This document shows, one piece after another, positions 17,741-26,563 of a stretch of 37,616 bases of DNA (position 1 is the first letter of the stretch; every line of letters starts with the position of its first letter). A program made the position numbers and the translations under genes. Below the pieces are notes generated by a model that was given only the letters and a program-made list of their open reading frames with translations, did not search any database and had not been told where the DNA came from. This DNA comes from an uncultured Blautia sp. (GTDB lineage: Bacteria; Bacillota; Clostridia; Lachnospirales; Lachnospiraceae): contig CAKRXU010000028.1 of the NCBI GenBank assembly GCA_934424575.1, forward strand, positions 1 through 37,616, given 5' to 3'.

Positions 17741-17796
17741 AAAACAGTCTGCCCTGATGGGAGTAATTTCCATCAGGGCAGGCTGTTTTCTTTTTT
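17741..17796. terminator. Bidirectional terminator, part of it inside the araC coding end
   Basis: A long stem, AAAACAG-CTGCCCTGATGG paired with CCATCAGGGCAG-CTGTTTT with one internal mismatch, has T runs on both strands. The right arm encodes the last five residues and the stop of the convergent AraC-family gene, whose TGA is at 17773-17775. Confidence 0.85.
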
Positions 17797-18627
17797 CCAT
17801 TGCGATGGTGACATTTTATAAGTATTCTTAAAAGCCCTGGAAAAGTGAAGCTGATTTGGATAACCGACCGCTTTTCCAATATCCTGAATGGACAAATCGG
17901 TCAGCTGCAGCAGCTGTGCTGCTTTGGACATACGATAGCTGAGCAGCAGCTGCTGAGGACTTTGCCCGGTATGCTTCTTTAGTAATCGACAGAGATAACT
18001 TCGACTGATATTGCAAAATGCGGCAATATCTTCGACAGTAATATCATTATGAAAATTTCGTTCAATAAAATGAACAGCTTCTTTAATATAAGAGTCAGAA
18101 ATGCGTTCTCCGGTAATCAGTCTTCGATCTTTGGAAGAACGTATCATATAATCCATACATTCGTATAATTTGGCAATCATTCCGAAAGATGACACAGGAT
18201 CTTCAGAAAATGTCATCTCCAATATTTTATCCTTTAATTTAGCAGAAAGAGCACGATTTGAAGCATGATAGATAGGGTGTAAAATATTAATTCCACAGTT
18301 TGTCAGAACCTCTTCAACGCGAACACCGTCAAATTCAATCCATGTATATTCCCAGGGATGACTCTGGTCAGCGTAATAATGTGTGTTTTGTCCAGGAAAA
18401 ATCATAAATCCCTGCCCGCTTCGAATGTGGTAAGTCTGGTCGGTTCCAGTGGAGTCTGTAGCAACCAATGTTCCGCTTCCGGAAATTACATAATGAAAAA
18501 GGTAATGATTCCGAATAAAAGGACCGAAAGAGGAAAGAGGTGTACATTGTTCATAACCATATTGATATAGGCAAAGATCGATAAAATACTGATTCTGAAA
18601 GAAATGAAATAGTGTATTATCTGACAT
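17773..18627 (-). CDS. AraC-family transcriptional regulator of the alpha-galactoside operon
   Basis: This 284-residue regulator has an N-terminal cupin-like sugar-sensing domain (about 20-150) and a C-terminal double helix-turn-helix (about 185-280) with ITVEDIAAFCNISRSYLCRL and the AVGYPNQLHFSRAFK signature. It is divergent from a sugar-binding protein, two permeases and alpha-galactosidase, the arrangement of MsmR/RafR-type activators. AGGAGG sits 6 bases before ATG. Its final codons lie in the shared terminator stem. The sensed sugar is probably raffinose or melibiose, by context. Confidence 0.88.
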   Translation of the reverse strand: MSDNTLFHFFQNQYFIDLCLYQYGYEQCTPLSSFGPFIRNHYLFHYVISGSGTLVATDSTGTDQTYHIRSGQGFMIFPGQNTHYYADQSHPWEYTWIEFDGVRVEEVLTNCGINILHPIYHASNRALSAKLKDKILEMTFSEDPVSSFGMIAKLYECMDYMIRSSKDRRLITGERISDSYIKEAVHFIERNFHNDITVEDIAAFCNISRSYLCRLLKKHTGQSPQQLLLSYRMSKAAQLLQLTDLSIQDIGKAVGYPNQLHFSRAFKNTYKMSPSQWKKENSLP

Positions 18628-18682
18628 AAAAAACCTCCTCGATCAGTTGTTGTCTAGTAGAAATAAAAAATAATATATAATC

Positions 18683-18712
18683 ACTATATATCATAATGTG
18701 ATATGAAATCAA
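18683..18712 (-). promoter_or_regulatory. araC-family gene promoter with embedded palindrome
   Basis: On the minus strand TTGATT (18712-18707) and TATAGT (18688-18683) are 18 bases apart. The spacer holds the palindrome ATATCA-TAATG-TGATAT (18688-18704), a plausible autoregulation site. Confidence 0.5.
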
Positions 18713-18794
18713 CAAAAAATAATAAATAATACACATTTTGATATAAAACATTCTATATATGTCTATTTTTGTGCTCATTAAGATATATTATAAT
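18699..18794 (+). promoter_or_regulatory. Activator-type promoter region of the alpha-galactoside operon
   Basis: A perfect -10 TATAAT (18789-18794) has no recognisable -35 box, as expected when an activator is needed. Upstream, TGATATGAAA (18699-18708) and TGATATAAAA (18739-18748) form a direct repeat spaced 40 bp, a usual arrangement for AraC-family sites. Confidence 0.45.
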
Positions 18795-18860
18795 AGCTTA
18801 TGTAGACGGAAAGAAAATCTGGCCGTGTACAAATATGAAAAGATAATATGGGAGGTTATC

Positions 18861-20144
18861 ATGGAGAAAAAGAATATGAGAAAAGCAGCAGTACTTGTCA
18901 TGGCGGGAGTTCTTGCAATGGGACTTACTGCATGTGGATCAAATGGAAAAGAATCCAGTGGAGATGGAAAACTTGTTTTTCAAATCTGGGATGCCGGACA
19001 AAAAGCAGGTATGGAAAAGTTGGCGGAAGCTTATATGGAAGAGCATCCGGATGTGAAAATTGAAGTGCAGGCAACAGGATGGGATGAATACTGGACAAAG
19101 CTGGAAGCTTCTGCGACAAGTAATTCCATGCCGGATATTTTCTGGATGCATTCCAATCAAATGTTTAAATATGCTGATAACGGAATTCTTGCAGATTGTT
19201 CCGATATTGTAGATACAAGTAGTTTTTCGGACATTTCAATTGCTAATGCTGAGGGAAGTGATGGAAATATCTATGGAGTTCCAAAAGATAAAGATCTGGT
19301 GGTTTTAGTATATAATAAAGAAATCTTTGATCAGGCAGGCGTTGCATATCCAGATGATACATGGACATGGGATGACCTGACAGAGAATTCTGAAAAAATC
19401 TATGAGCAGACAGGAAAATATGGATACATGGCATATGCTCATGATCAGGTTGGATATTGGAACTTTGTATATCAGAATGGCGGACAGATTTTGAACGAGG
19501 ACGGAACAAAAGCAGAATATACAGAACAGGCAACAAGTGATGCAATTAAATTTTATGTGGATCTTCAGAATAATGACTGGTGCCCGACACAGGAGCAGTT
19601 TGCAAATACGAGTGCAACAGAGCAGTTTTTCTCAGGACAGGGAGCAATGTTCTTTGCGGGAAGCTGGGATCTGGTAAATCTTTGTTCAACTTACACAGAT
19701 ATGAATGGTAAATGGGATGTAGCAGTTCTGCCAAAATGCCCGAATCCGGAAAGTGGAGACGGACGTGCAGTAATTTCTAACAGTGTATCATATGCAACAG
19801 CAGCAGAAGGAAAGAATAAGGATACCGCAATGGATTTCCTGAAATTCCTTGCGTCAGAGGAGGGACAGAAGATCCAGGGAGAATCCGGTGTTGCAATTCC
19901 AGCATATAATGGATTGGAAGATACATGGGTGAATACATTTGCGGAGAAAGGATATGACATTCATCCAGAGAATATTATCCCGATGTTTGACTACAGTGTA
20001 AAATATGTAAACAATCCTTCGAGACCGTCATGGGAGCCAAAGGTGGAACAGGCAGTACTTGATATTTATGCCGGAAATACATCTGTGGATGATGGAATCC
20101 AGAATATGCAGAATATTGTTACGGAAGCAATCGCAGAAGAATAG
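18861..20144 (+). CDS. ABC transporter sugar-binding lipoprotein (alpha-galactoside/raffinose type)
   Basis: The 427-residue protein has a lipoprotein signal ending LTAC (C25) followed by a Ser/Gly-rich linker and a family 1 extracellular sugar-binding fold; the segment FFSGQGAMFFAGSWD is typical of the group. The frame runs 34 codons further upstream, but GGGAGG 5 bases before ATG 18861 and the signal peptide fix the start. It delivers oligosaccharide to the permeases that follow. Raffinose-family sugars are inferred from the downstream GH36 enzyme. Confidence 0.9.
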   Translation: MEKKNMRKAAVLVMAGVLAMGLTACGSNGKESSGDGKLVFQIWDAGQKAGMEKLAEAYMEEHPDVKIEVQATGWDEYWTKLEASATSNSMPDIFWMHSNQMFKYADNGILADCSDIVDTSSFSDISIANAEGSDGNIYGVPKDKDLVVLVYNKEIFDQAGVAYPDDTWTWDDLTENSEKIYEQTGKYGYMAYAHDQVGYWNFVYQNGGQILNEDGTKAEYTEQATSDAIKFYVDLQNNDWCPTQEQFANTSATEQFFSGQGAMFFAGSWDLVNLCSTYTDMNGKWDVAVLPKCPNPESGDGRAVISNSVSYATAAEGKNKDTAMDFLKFLASEEGQKIQGESGVAIPAYNGLEDTWVNTFAEKGYDIHPENIIPMFDYSVKYVNNPSRPSWEPKVEQAVLDIYAGNTSVDDGIQNMQNIVTEAIAEE

Positions 20145-20166
20145 ACGAGCTTGGAGGTAGAGCCGG

Positions 20167-21048
20167 ATGAAGAAAAGATCGAGGTTTGACCAGGATCATA
20201 AATGGGGTTATCTGATGATAGCTCCAACGATTCTTGGATTAATTATATTAAATGTATACCCATTTGTAGAAACAATTATTTTAAGTTTTTCATCCAAAAA
20301 GGTGTTTGGTGGAACAAAGTTTGTAGGACTTGAAAATTATATAAAGATGTTTTCAAGTACTGAATTCTGGAGAGCAACATGGAATACATTGCTGTTTTGT
20401 CTTCTGACAGTTCCGGGAGGTGTGCTCCTGGCACTGGTCGTAGCGGTTCTTTTGAATTCAAAAATCAAAGGAAAAGTAGCCTTTCGTGCCATTTTTTTCC
20501 TCCCGATGGTCGTATCTCCGGCTGCGGTAGCAATGGTTTGGAAGTGGATGTTTAACTCGGATTATGGAATTATCAATACAATTTTCCATACAAATATTAA
20601 GTGGACGACAAACCCAAATGTAGTAATTTTTACAGTTGCAATTGTTGCAATCTGGAGTGCTCTTGGATATGATGCAGTCCTACTGCTTTCAGGAATTCAA
20701 AATATTTCCAAAAGTTATTATGAAGCAGCCAGTCTGGATGGCTGTACAAAGTTTCAGCAGTTTCGTTATATTACCATGCCAATGGTTTCACCGACATTGT
20801 TTGTTGTATTGATCATGAGATTGATGGCATCTCTTAAAGTATATGATTTGTTATACATGATGGTAGGGGAAGGAAATCCTGCACTGAGTAAGTCACAATC
20901 ACTGATTTATTTATTCTATCGTGAATCCTTTATTTCCGGAAACCGTGGTTATGCATCATCAATTGTAATCTGGACAGTACTTTTGATTGGAGTAATAACA
21001 GCAGTACAGTTTGTCGGACAAAAAAAATGGGTTAATTACGAGGTATAG
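20167..21048 (+). CDS. ABC sugar permease, MalF/UgpA-like (first subunit)
   Basis: This 293-residue permease has six membrane segments and the EAA loop (YYEAASLDGCTKFQQF, about residues 188-203) that docks the ATPase. It begins MKKRSRFDQDHKWGYLM, a usual cytoplasmic start for MsmF-type subunits. GGAGG lies shortly before ATG. It forms the membrane channel with the next gene product; the ATPase (MsmX/MsmK type) is not encoded in the window. Confidence 0.92.
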   Translation: MKKRSRFDQDHKWGYLMIAPTILGLIILNVYPFVETIILSFSSKKVFGGTKFVGLENYIKMFSSTEFWRATWNTLLFCLLTVPGGVLLALVVAVLLNSKIKGKVAFRAIFFLPMVVSPAAVAMVWKWMFNSDYGIINTIFHTNIKWTTNPNVVIFTVAIVAIWSALGYDAVLLLSGIQNISKSYYEAASLDGCTKFQQFRYITMPMVSPTLFVVLIMRLMASLKVYDLLYMMVGEGNPALSKSQSLIYLFYRESFISGNRGYASSIVIWTVLLIGVITAVQFVGQKKWVNYEV

Positions 21049-21058
21049 GAGGTACAGT

Positions 21059-21883
21059 ATGAAGAAAAGCAAAAAAATATCAAATATATTTGTATATGCT
21101 GCTCTGATTCTGGGATCTATCATAATGATTTTTCCATTTGCGTGGATGATTCTGACAGCATTTAAAACCAACGAAGAAGTACTTCGGGTTCCACCGACAC
21201 TTTTACCATCCAACTGGAATTCCGGTGCATTTACAAAAGTGTTGGATTTATTGCCATTTGGAAATTTATATCTGAATACGGGATTGATGATCTTGTTCCG
21301 TGTATTGTGTGCGGTTGTATTTTGTTCTATGGCCGGTTATGCATTTGCAAAATTAAAATTCAGGGGTAAGAATTTTCTTTTTACGCTGGTTATTGTTCAA
21401 CAGATGATTCCAGGACAGATTTTTATCATTCCTCAGTATCAGATGATTGCAAAATTAGGAATGACAGATACGATATTTGCGTTAGTATTTCCTGGAATTG
21501 TTAGTGCATTCGGAACATTTTTTCTGAGACAGGCTTATATGGGAATACCGGATGAGATAGCAGAGGCGGCATATCTGGATGGCTGTAATCGCTGGCAGAC
21601 ATTTACGAAAGTAATGTTTCCGCTGACAAAGTCCTCTCTTGCAGCACTTTCGGTATTCACAGCAGTGTTTGCTTATACAGATTTGATGTGGCCGTTGATT
21701 GTAAACACCAATATTAATTCAACTACATTATCAGCAGGACTTTCCAGTCTGAATGGACAGTTCAGTACAAACTATCCGGTGTTGATGGCCGGTTCCTTAT
21801 TTGCAATGCTTCCAATGGTAATCTTGTATCTGATTTTCCAGAAACAGTTTATTGAAGGTGTAGCAATGACAGGAGGAAAATAA
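21059..21883 (+). CDS. ABC sugar permease, MalG/MsmG-like (second subunit)
   Basis: This 274-residue permease has six membrane segments, the EAA loop (EIAEAAYLDGCNRWQTF) near residue 180 and the typical C-terminus with a GAVAMTGGK-like ending (EGVAMTGGK). AGGAGG at 21047-21052, overlapping the stop of the preceding gene, lies 6 bases from ATG 21059; the longer frame from 21011 would overlap the upstream gene by 38 bases. It pairs with the first permease to import alpha-galactosides. Confidence 0.92.
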   Translation: MKKSKKISNIFVYAALILGSIIMIFPFAWMILTAFKTNEEVLRVPPTLLPSNWNSGAFTKVLDLLPFGNLYLNTGLMILFRVLCAVVFCSMAGYAFAKLKFRGKNFLFTLVIVQQMIPGQIFIIPQYQMIAKLGMTDTIFALVFPGIVSAFGTFFLRQAYMGIPDEIAEAAYLDGCNRWQTFTKVMFPLTKSSLAALSVFTAVFAYTDLMWPLIVNTNINSTTLSAGLSSLNGQFSTNYPVLMAGSLFAMLPMVILYLIFQKQFIEGVAMTGGK

Positions 21884-21906
21884 GGGAATAGAAAGGGCAG
21901 AATTTG

Positions 21907-24078
21907 ATGGAACTTATAACATTACATACAAAACACACAACCTATCAGATGGGAATTGCAGAGCATGGATTTCTGCTTCATTTGTATTATGGTCCAAAGG
22001 CAGAGGGAGACATGAGCAGTCTTCTGACAGCATATGACAGAGGTTTTTCAGGAAATCCGTATGATGCAGGCAGTGATCGAACGTTTTCTATGGATACATT
22101 TCCGCAGGAATATCCATGTTATGGAAATGGAGATTTCCGAAGCCCGGCTTTTAATGTGAAGAACGAACAGGGAGTTTATGGTATTGATCTGAGATATAAG
22201 AGTCATTCTGTAACAGATGGAAAATATAGCATTCCTGGACTTCCGGCAGTATATGCAGATAAAGCGGACGGAGCGTATACAGTAGAGGTTGTGCTGGAAG
22301 ATACATTGCTTGGACTTGAAGTGACGCTGCGTTATGGTGTGCTTCCAGAACTGGATGTAATTACAAGAAGTGTTATCGTGAAAAACAATGGAGAAAATCC
22401 AATTTATTTGACGAAAGTATATAGTGCAGGAATGGATTTCCTGACAGGAGATTTCGAACTTCTTCATTTCCATGGACGTCATGCGATGGAACGTATGGAA
22501 GAGAGAATTCCGGTGATTTATGGAAATCAGAGTTTTGGCAGCAGAAGAGGAACGTCCAGTCATCAGCAGAATCCATTTTTTATTCTGGCAGAGAAAGAAA
22601 CAACGGAAGATTTTGGCGCATGTTATGGAATGTCTATGCTTTACAGTGGGAACTTTAAATGTGAAGTAGAGAAAGACCAGTTCGGTCAGACACGTATGCA
22701 GATGGGGCTGTTGGATGAAATGTTTGAATATCCGCTTGAGCCGGGCAAAGCGTTCTATACACCTGAAGTTGCCATGGCATACTCAGGAAACGGACTTACA
22801 TCACTGTCTCACATTTATCATAAGCTGATTCGATATCATGTATGTCGAGGAAAATATAAAACCGCAAGAAGACCAGTTCTTATAAATAACTGGGAAGCAA
22901 CCTATATGGATTTTAACGGAAATAAGATTGTAGAGATTGCGAGACAGGCAGCAGAACTTGGCGTAGAGATGCTGGTTCTGGATGATGGCTGGTTTGGCAG
23001 CAGGGATACAGATAACAGCGGACTTGGAGACTGGATTGTAAATGAAGATAAAATGGAAGGTCCGTTGTCCGAAACAGTAGATAAGATCAACGCAATGGGG
23101 ATGAAGTTTGGTCTTTGGATCGAACCAGAGATGGTAAACGAAGACAGTGATCTGTACCGTGAGCATCCGGACTGGGCGTATGTGATTCCGGGACGTCGTC
23201 CAGTGCGTGGAAGAAACCAGCTTGTTTTGGATTTCTCAAGAAAAGAAGTGGTTGATTACATCTTCAATTCTATTTCAAAAGTAATTGATTCAGCTAATAT
23301 AGCTTATATAAAGATGGATATGAACCGTAGTATCTGTGATGTGTATACAGCAGTTGAACAGCAGCAGAATTATGGAAAGATCATGTATGAGTATGTACTT
23401 GGCGTATATGATTTTATGGAACGACTGATTCAGAGATATCCAGAACTTTTGATTGAAGGATGCAGCGGAGGTGGTGGAAGATTTGATGCCGGAATGTTAT
23501 ATTACACTCCACAGATCTGGTGCAGTGATGATACAGATGCAATCGAAAGAATTCAGATCCAGCATGGAACTTCTTTTGGATATCCGATTTCAGCAGTAGG
23601 ATCTCATGTCTCAGCAGTACCGAATCATCAGACCGGAAGAGTGACTACGATTCAGACAAGAAGTGTTGTGGCAATGGCGGGAAGTTTTGGTTATGAATTA
23701 GACTTAAACTTATTGTCTGATGCAGAAAAAGAAGCTGTGAAAGAGCAGATTAAAGATTACAAAAAATACTGGAATCTGATTCATAATGGTTTATATTACC
23801 GCCTGCATAATCCAAACACAAATCATGAATTTGCAGCATGGGAGTTTGCAGCAGAAGATCAGAGTGAAGCTTTATTAAATATTGTCACATTGACAACGCA
23901 TGCAAACGCACCGGTAAATTATGTGAAATGCAAAGGATTGAATCCAAAGCGGATGTACCGGTGTGAAAAAGATAATAAAGTCTATAGTGGAAATGCATTG
24001 ATGTATGTGGGGCTTCCGATTGATGTTATGCCGGGAGAATATCATGGAATACAGATACACTTGAGAACATATGTTTAA
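21907..24078 (+). CDS. Alpha-galactosidase, glycoside hydrolase family 36
   Basis: The 723-residue enzyme shows the GH36 layout: N-terminal beta-sandwich, (beta/alpha)8 barrel from about 330, and C-terminal sheet. The barrel carries DDGWFGSRD, the nucleophile D471 in KMDMNRS, GCSGGGGRFD and the acid/base D541 in CSDDTDA. No signal peptide is present, so it cleaves imported raffinose- or melibiose-type sugars in the cytoplasm, releasing galactose. A TTG at 21904 precedes ATG 21907, which is the likelier start; the ribosome site (AAGGG) is modest. No terminator is seen after it. Confidence 0.94.
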   Translation: MELITLHTKHTTYQMGIAEHGFLLHLYYGPKAEGDMSSLLTAYDRGFSGNPYDAGSDRTFSMDTFPQEYPCYGNGDFRSPAFNVKNEQGVYGIDLRYKSHSVTDGKYSIPGLPAVYADKADGAYTVEVVLEDTLLGLEVTLRYGVLPELDVITRSVIVKNNGENPIYLTKVYSAGMDFLTGDFELLHFHGRHAMERMEERIPVIYGNQSFGSRRGTSSHQQNPFFILAEKETTEDFGACYGMSMLYSGNFKCEVEKDQFGQTRMQMGLLDEMFEYPLEPGKAFYTPEVAMAYSGNGLTSLSHIYHKLIRYHVCRGKYKTARRPVLINNWEATYMDFNGNKIVEIARQAAELGVEMLVLDDGWFGSRDTDNSGLGDWIVNEDKMEGPLSETVDKINAMGMKFGLWIEPEMVNEDSDLYREHPDWAYVIPGRRPVRGRNQLVLDFSRKEVVDYIFNSISKVIDSANIAYIKMDMNRSICDVYTAVEQQQNYGKIMYEYVLGVYDFMERLIQRYPELLIEGCSGGGGRFDAGMLYYTPQIWCSDDTDAIERIQIQHGTSFGYPISAVGSHVSAVPNHQTGRVTTIQTRSVVAMAGSFGYELDLNLLSDAEKEAVKEQIKDYKKYWNLIHNGLYYRLHNPNTNHEFAAWEFAAEDQSEALLNIVTLTTHANAPVNYVKCKGLNPKRMYRCEKDNKVYSGNALMYVGLPIDVMPGEYHGIQIHLRTYV

Positions 24079-24176
24079 TATAAAAATATATTCTTGAATT
24101 GAGTTGTTATAAAGCGCATAAGGTATCATGAGAGCAGAGTAGAAAATCTTCCGTTTTATAGGCAGAGAGGACGCAG

Positions 24177-25250
24177 ATGGTTACAATCAGTCTTTGCATG
24201 ATCGTAAAAAATGAGGAGAGAGTGCTTGGCAGATGTCTGGAATCTGTGCAGGAGATTGCAGATGAGATCATTATAGTTGATACGGGTTCTGAAGACCGGA
24301 CAAAAGAGATTGCAGAAAAATACCATGCCAGAGTATATGAGCAGGAATGGCAGGATGATTTTTCCAGAGCAAGGAATTATTCATTTTCCAGAGCCGAGAT
24401 GGACTACTGTATGTGGCTTGATGCAGATGATATTATCACGAAAAGTGAAGTGCTGAAACTGAAGCACTGGAAAGAAGAAACAGACGGATCATCAGATGTG
24501 ATAATGCTCCGATATGTGACAGACTTTGATGAAAAAAGAAATCCGACGTTAGTCTATTATCGTGAAAGAATTGTAAAAAGAGATAAGAACCCTCAGTGGC
24601 AGGGACGGGTGCATGAGGCGATCGCTGTCAGAGGCAGGACGGAATATCTGGATTGTGAGATAGAGCATCACAGCATAAAAACGGAATACTCAAGAAGAAA
24701 TCTCGAGATATATAAAAAGATGGAATCAGATGGAGAAGTGTTATCAGCAAGAGACAGGTTCTATTATGGACGAGAGTTGTTTTATCACAGAGAGTGTGTG
24801 GAGGCGGTGGATAACCTCCTGAAATTTCTGCAATTACCGGAGGGCTTTGTGGAAAACCAGGTGGAGGCATGCAGAGTGGCAGCACGATGCTGTTATGAAC
24901 TGAAACAAGATGGAATGGCACTGGAGTTTCTGTACAGGGGATTAACATACCGGACACCGTCGGGAGAACTCTGCTGTGATATAGGCAGACATTTCTTTGA
25001 CAGAAAGAAATGGGAACAGGCAGTATTCTGGTACAGAAATGCACTGCAGGTCTCTGAGAATGCAAAGACAGGAGGTTTTGTGGAAAAACAGTGCTATGGC
25101 TATATTCCGTGCATTCAGCTGAGTGTCTGCTGGTATTATCTTGATGATATTGAAAAAGCGTTTCAGTATCATTGTCAGGCAGGCATGTATAAACCTTACG
25201 GGAGAGAATTTCTGAAAAATCAGCAGTATTTTATCTCAGTCAGACAGTAA
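24177..25250 (+). CDS. Family 2 glycosyltransferase with TPR-like C-terminal half
   Basis: The 357-residue protein opens with a GT-A domain: TISLCMIVKNEE, IIIVDTGSEDRT and the metal-binding DADD at 82-85. The C-terminal half (about 200-357) is helical with TPR-like repeats, as in SunS-like peptide glycosyltransferases. No membrane segment is seen. It lies 108 bases before a collagen-like protein rich in Thr in the Y position of Gly-X-Y, so it may add sugar to those threonines, as in BclA-type surface proteins. The partner assignment is inferred from proximity. GCAGAGAGGA precedes ATG. Confidence 0.8.
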   Translation: MVTISLCMIVKNEERVLGRCLESVQEIADEIIIVDTGSEDRTKEIAEKYHARVYEQEWQDDFSRARNYSFSRAEMDYCMWLDADDIITKSEVLKLKHWKEETDGSSDVIMLRYVTDFDEKRNPTLVYYRERIVKRDKNPQWQGRVHEAIAVRGRTEYLDCEIEHHSIKTEYSRRNLEIYKKMESDGEVLSARDRFYYGRELFYHRECVEAVDNLLKFLQLPEGFVENQVEACRVAARCCYELKQDGMALEFLYRGLTYRTPSGELCCDIGRHFFDRKKWEQAVFWYRNALQVSENAKTGGFVEKQCYGYIPCIQLSVCWYYLDDIEKAFQYHCQAGMYKPYGREFLKNQQYFISVRQ

Positions 25251-25358
25251 ATACAGATTACCGATGTACATCTGACTATTGTTGTCTGAAGTAAAGGGAA
25301 CAGGAAAGACTGACTGTGCATATCCTAAAGAGAGAAATATTTTAGCAGGGAGCAACAG

Positions 25359-25874
25359 ATGGATTTTTTCAGAAAAAACAGAGAAGCTGACTGTCAGAGT
25401 CAGGGCTGCTGCAACTGTGGATGTCCAGGTCCGACTGGTCCTATGGGACCAAGAGGATGTCCTGGTGCAACTGGCCCTCAGGGACCACAGGGATTACAGG
25501 GAATCCAGGGGCCAACCGGAGCAATCGGACCTACAGGAGCAACTGGAGCCACCGGATTGCAGGGACCACAGGGAATTCAGGGACCGGCCGGAACTCAGGG
25601 AGCAACCGGAGCGACAGGCCCTCAGGGAGTCCAGGGACCGATTGGTGTGACAGGAGCAACAGGCCCGGCCGGACCACAGGGAATTACAGGAGCAACCGGT
25701 CCAGTTGGTGCAGATGGACCAGTAGGAGCAACCGGTCCAACCGGCCCTACAGGCCCCGCAGGTACCATAACTCCTGCGGCAGCGGTCGCAAATGCGACAA
25801 GTGCAGAAGATGTGGTAAATCAGTTTAATCTTCTGCTTGCAAATATGCGGGCGGCAGGATTGCTGGCAGAATAG
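25359..25874 (+). CDS. Collagen-like Gly-X-Y repeat protein
   Basis: The 171-residue protein has a short charged, Cys-rich head (residues 1-20, with CCNC), 38 uninterrupted Gly-X-Y triplets (21-134) rich in GAT, GPT, GPQ and GIQ, and a 37-residue tail. The tail, VANATSAEDVVNQFNLLLAN onward, looks like a helical trimerisation or anchoring segment. No signal peptide or LPXTG motif is present. Such proteins in Firmicutes occur on spores or cell surfaces, and Thr-rich triplets are often glycosylated; the adjacent glycosyltransferase fits. GGGAG lies 6 bases before ATG. The frame choice is clear, because other open frames here are by-products of the GGN-rich repeat. Confidence 0.85.
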   Translation: MDFFRKNREADCQSQGCCNCGCPGPTGPMGPRGCPGATGPQGPQGLQGIQGPTGAIGPTGATGATGLQGPQGIQGPAGTQGATGATGPQGVQGPIGVTGATGPAGPQGITGATGPVGADGPVGATGPTGPTGPAGTITPAAAVANATSAEDVVNQFNLLLANMRAAGLLAE

Positions 25875-25889
25875 GACAGAGTAAAAAAC

Positions 25890-25907
25890 GTAACTGTCCA
25901 CAGTAAC
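25890..25907. repeat. Degenerate GTAAC-type inverted repeat
   Basis: GTAACTGT-CC-ACAGTAAC is an inverted repeat with one mismatched pair. Its arms resemble those of the palindromes at 1347-1384 and 33854-33886. Confidence 0.4.
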
Positions 25908-25913
25908 TAAAAA

Positions 25914-25954
25914 ACATGGTATGACAGAGTATTTCTGTCGTACTGTGTTTTTTT
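25914..25954 (+). terminator. Terminator after the collagen-like gene
   Basis: A 15-bp stem with three G-T wobbles (arms 25914-25928 and 25934-25948) around a 5-base loop is followed by seven T residues. Confidence 0.8.
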
Positions 25955-26028
25955 CTTTATAACTATAAATGAGCAAGTTCGTGATTTTGCATAAAAGAAA
26001 GACACCTTAAATCTGATTATGTTGTATA

Positions 26029-26563
26029 ATGAAAGTGACGAAACAAACATTTGCAACATTCACAAGAAAGAAGGTGCCTCTCGCAAATACTATACATCAT
26101 TCGTCATTCATATACAACCAGTTTAAGAAATTAAATTTATACAAATTCTATTCGAACCGGGTCATAAATCATCTTATGAGTATCCTGATCAGCATTTTTA
26201 TCTCAGGATACCATGGAAAAACCACGGATTTTGCTAAAAACAGCTCCTGCCACAGAACTACGATTGCTCATTTCCTTAATTCCGGGAAATGGAATGATTC
26301 ATTACTTTCAGATGCATTAAAACAGGCTGTTATTGAGATTATTTATTCAGAAGCAGCACGCACCGGAAAACCTGTTTTCTGCATTGTGGATGATACGATA
26401 GCTTCAAAGACTAAGCCTTCGTCACGGGCTTTACATCCAATCGAAGATGCGTATTTTCATCAGTCCCATTTAAAGAAAAAACAGGATTATGGACATCAGG
26501 CAGTTGCTGTCATTCTTTCCTGCAATGGCATTGTCCTGAATTATGCTTTTGTAATGTACAATA
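26029..26563 (+). pseudogene. 5' fragment of an IS4/IS701-like DDE transposase
   Basis: About 178 codons of a DDE transposase are present, including a first catalytic-type aspartate in CIVDDTIASK and the flanking HQAVAVILSCNGIVLNY. After about 26563 the frame continues for 45 codons but reads the antisense of the neighbouring hydrolase gene, so the catalytic second half is lost. The start is uncertain: a TATAAT at 26025-26030 overlaps the ATG at 26029, so translation may begin further in (for instance 26176). The family is assigned from sequence impression only. The upstream end probably lies between 25960 and 26000. Confidence 0.7.

Noticed and set aside
18861..21883. Missing ABC ATPase read as a broken transporter
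   Set aside because: Firmicute oligosaccharide importers of this family commonly share one unlinked MsmX-type ATPase.
25359..25874. Phage tail fibre or tail collar protein
   Set aside because: No phage genes are nearby, and the glycosyltransferase neighbour fits a surface collagen-like protein better.
25279..25976. Alternative plus and minus frames over the collagen-like gene
   Set aside because: GGN-rich repeats leave other frames open; only the Gly-X-Y frame has a ribosome site and family features.
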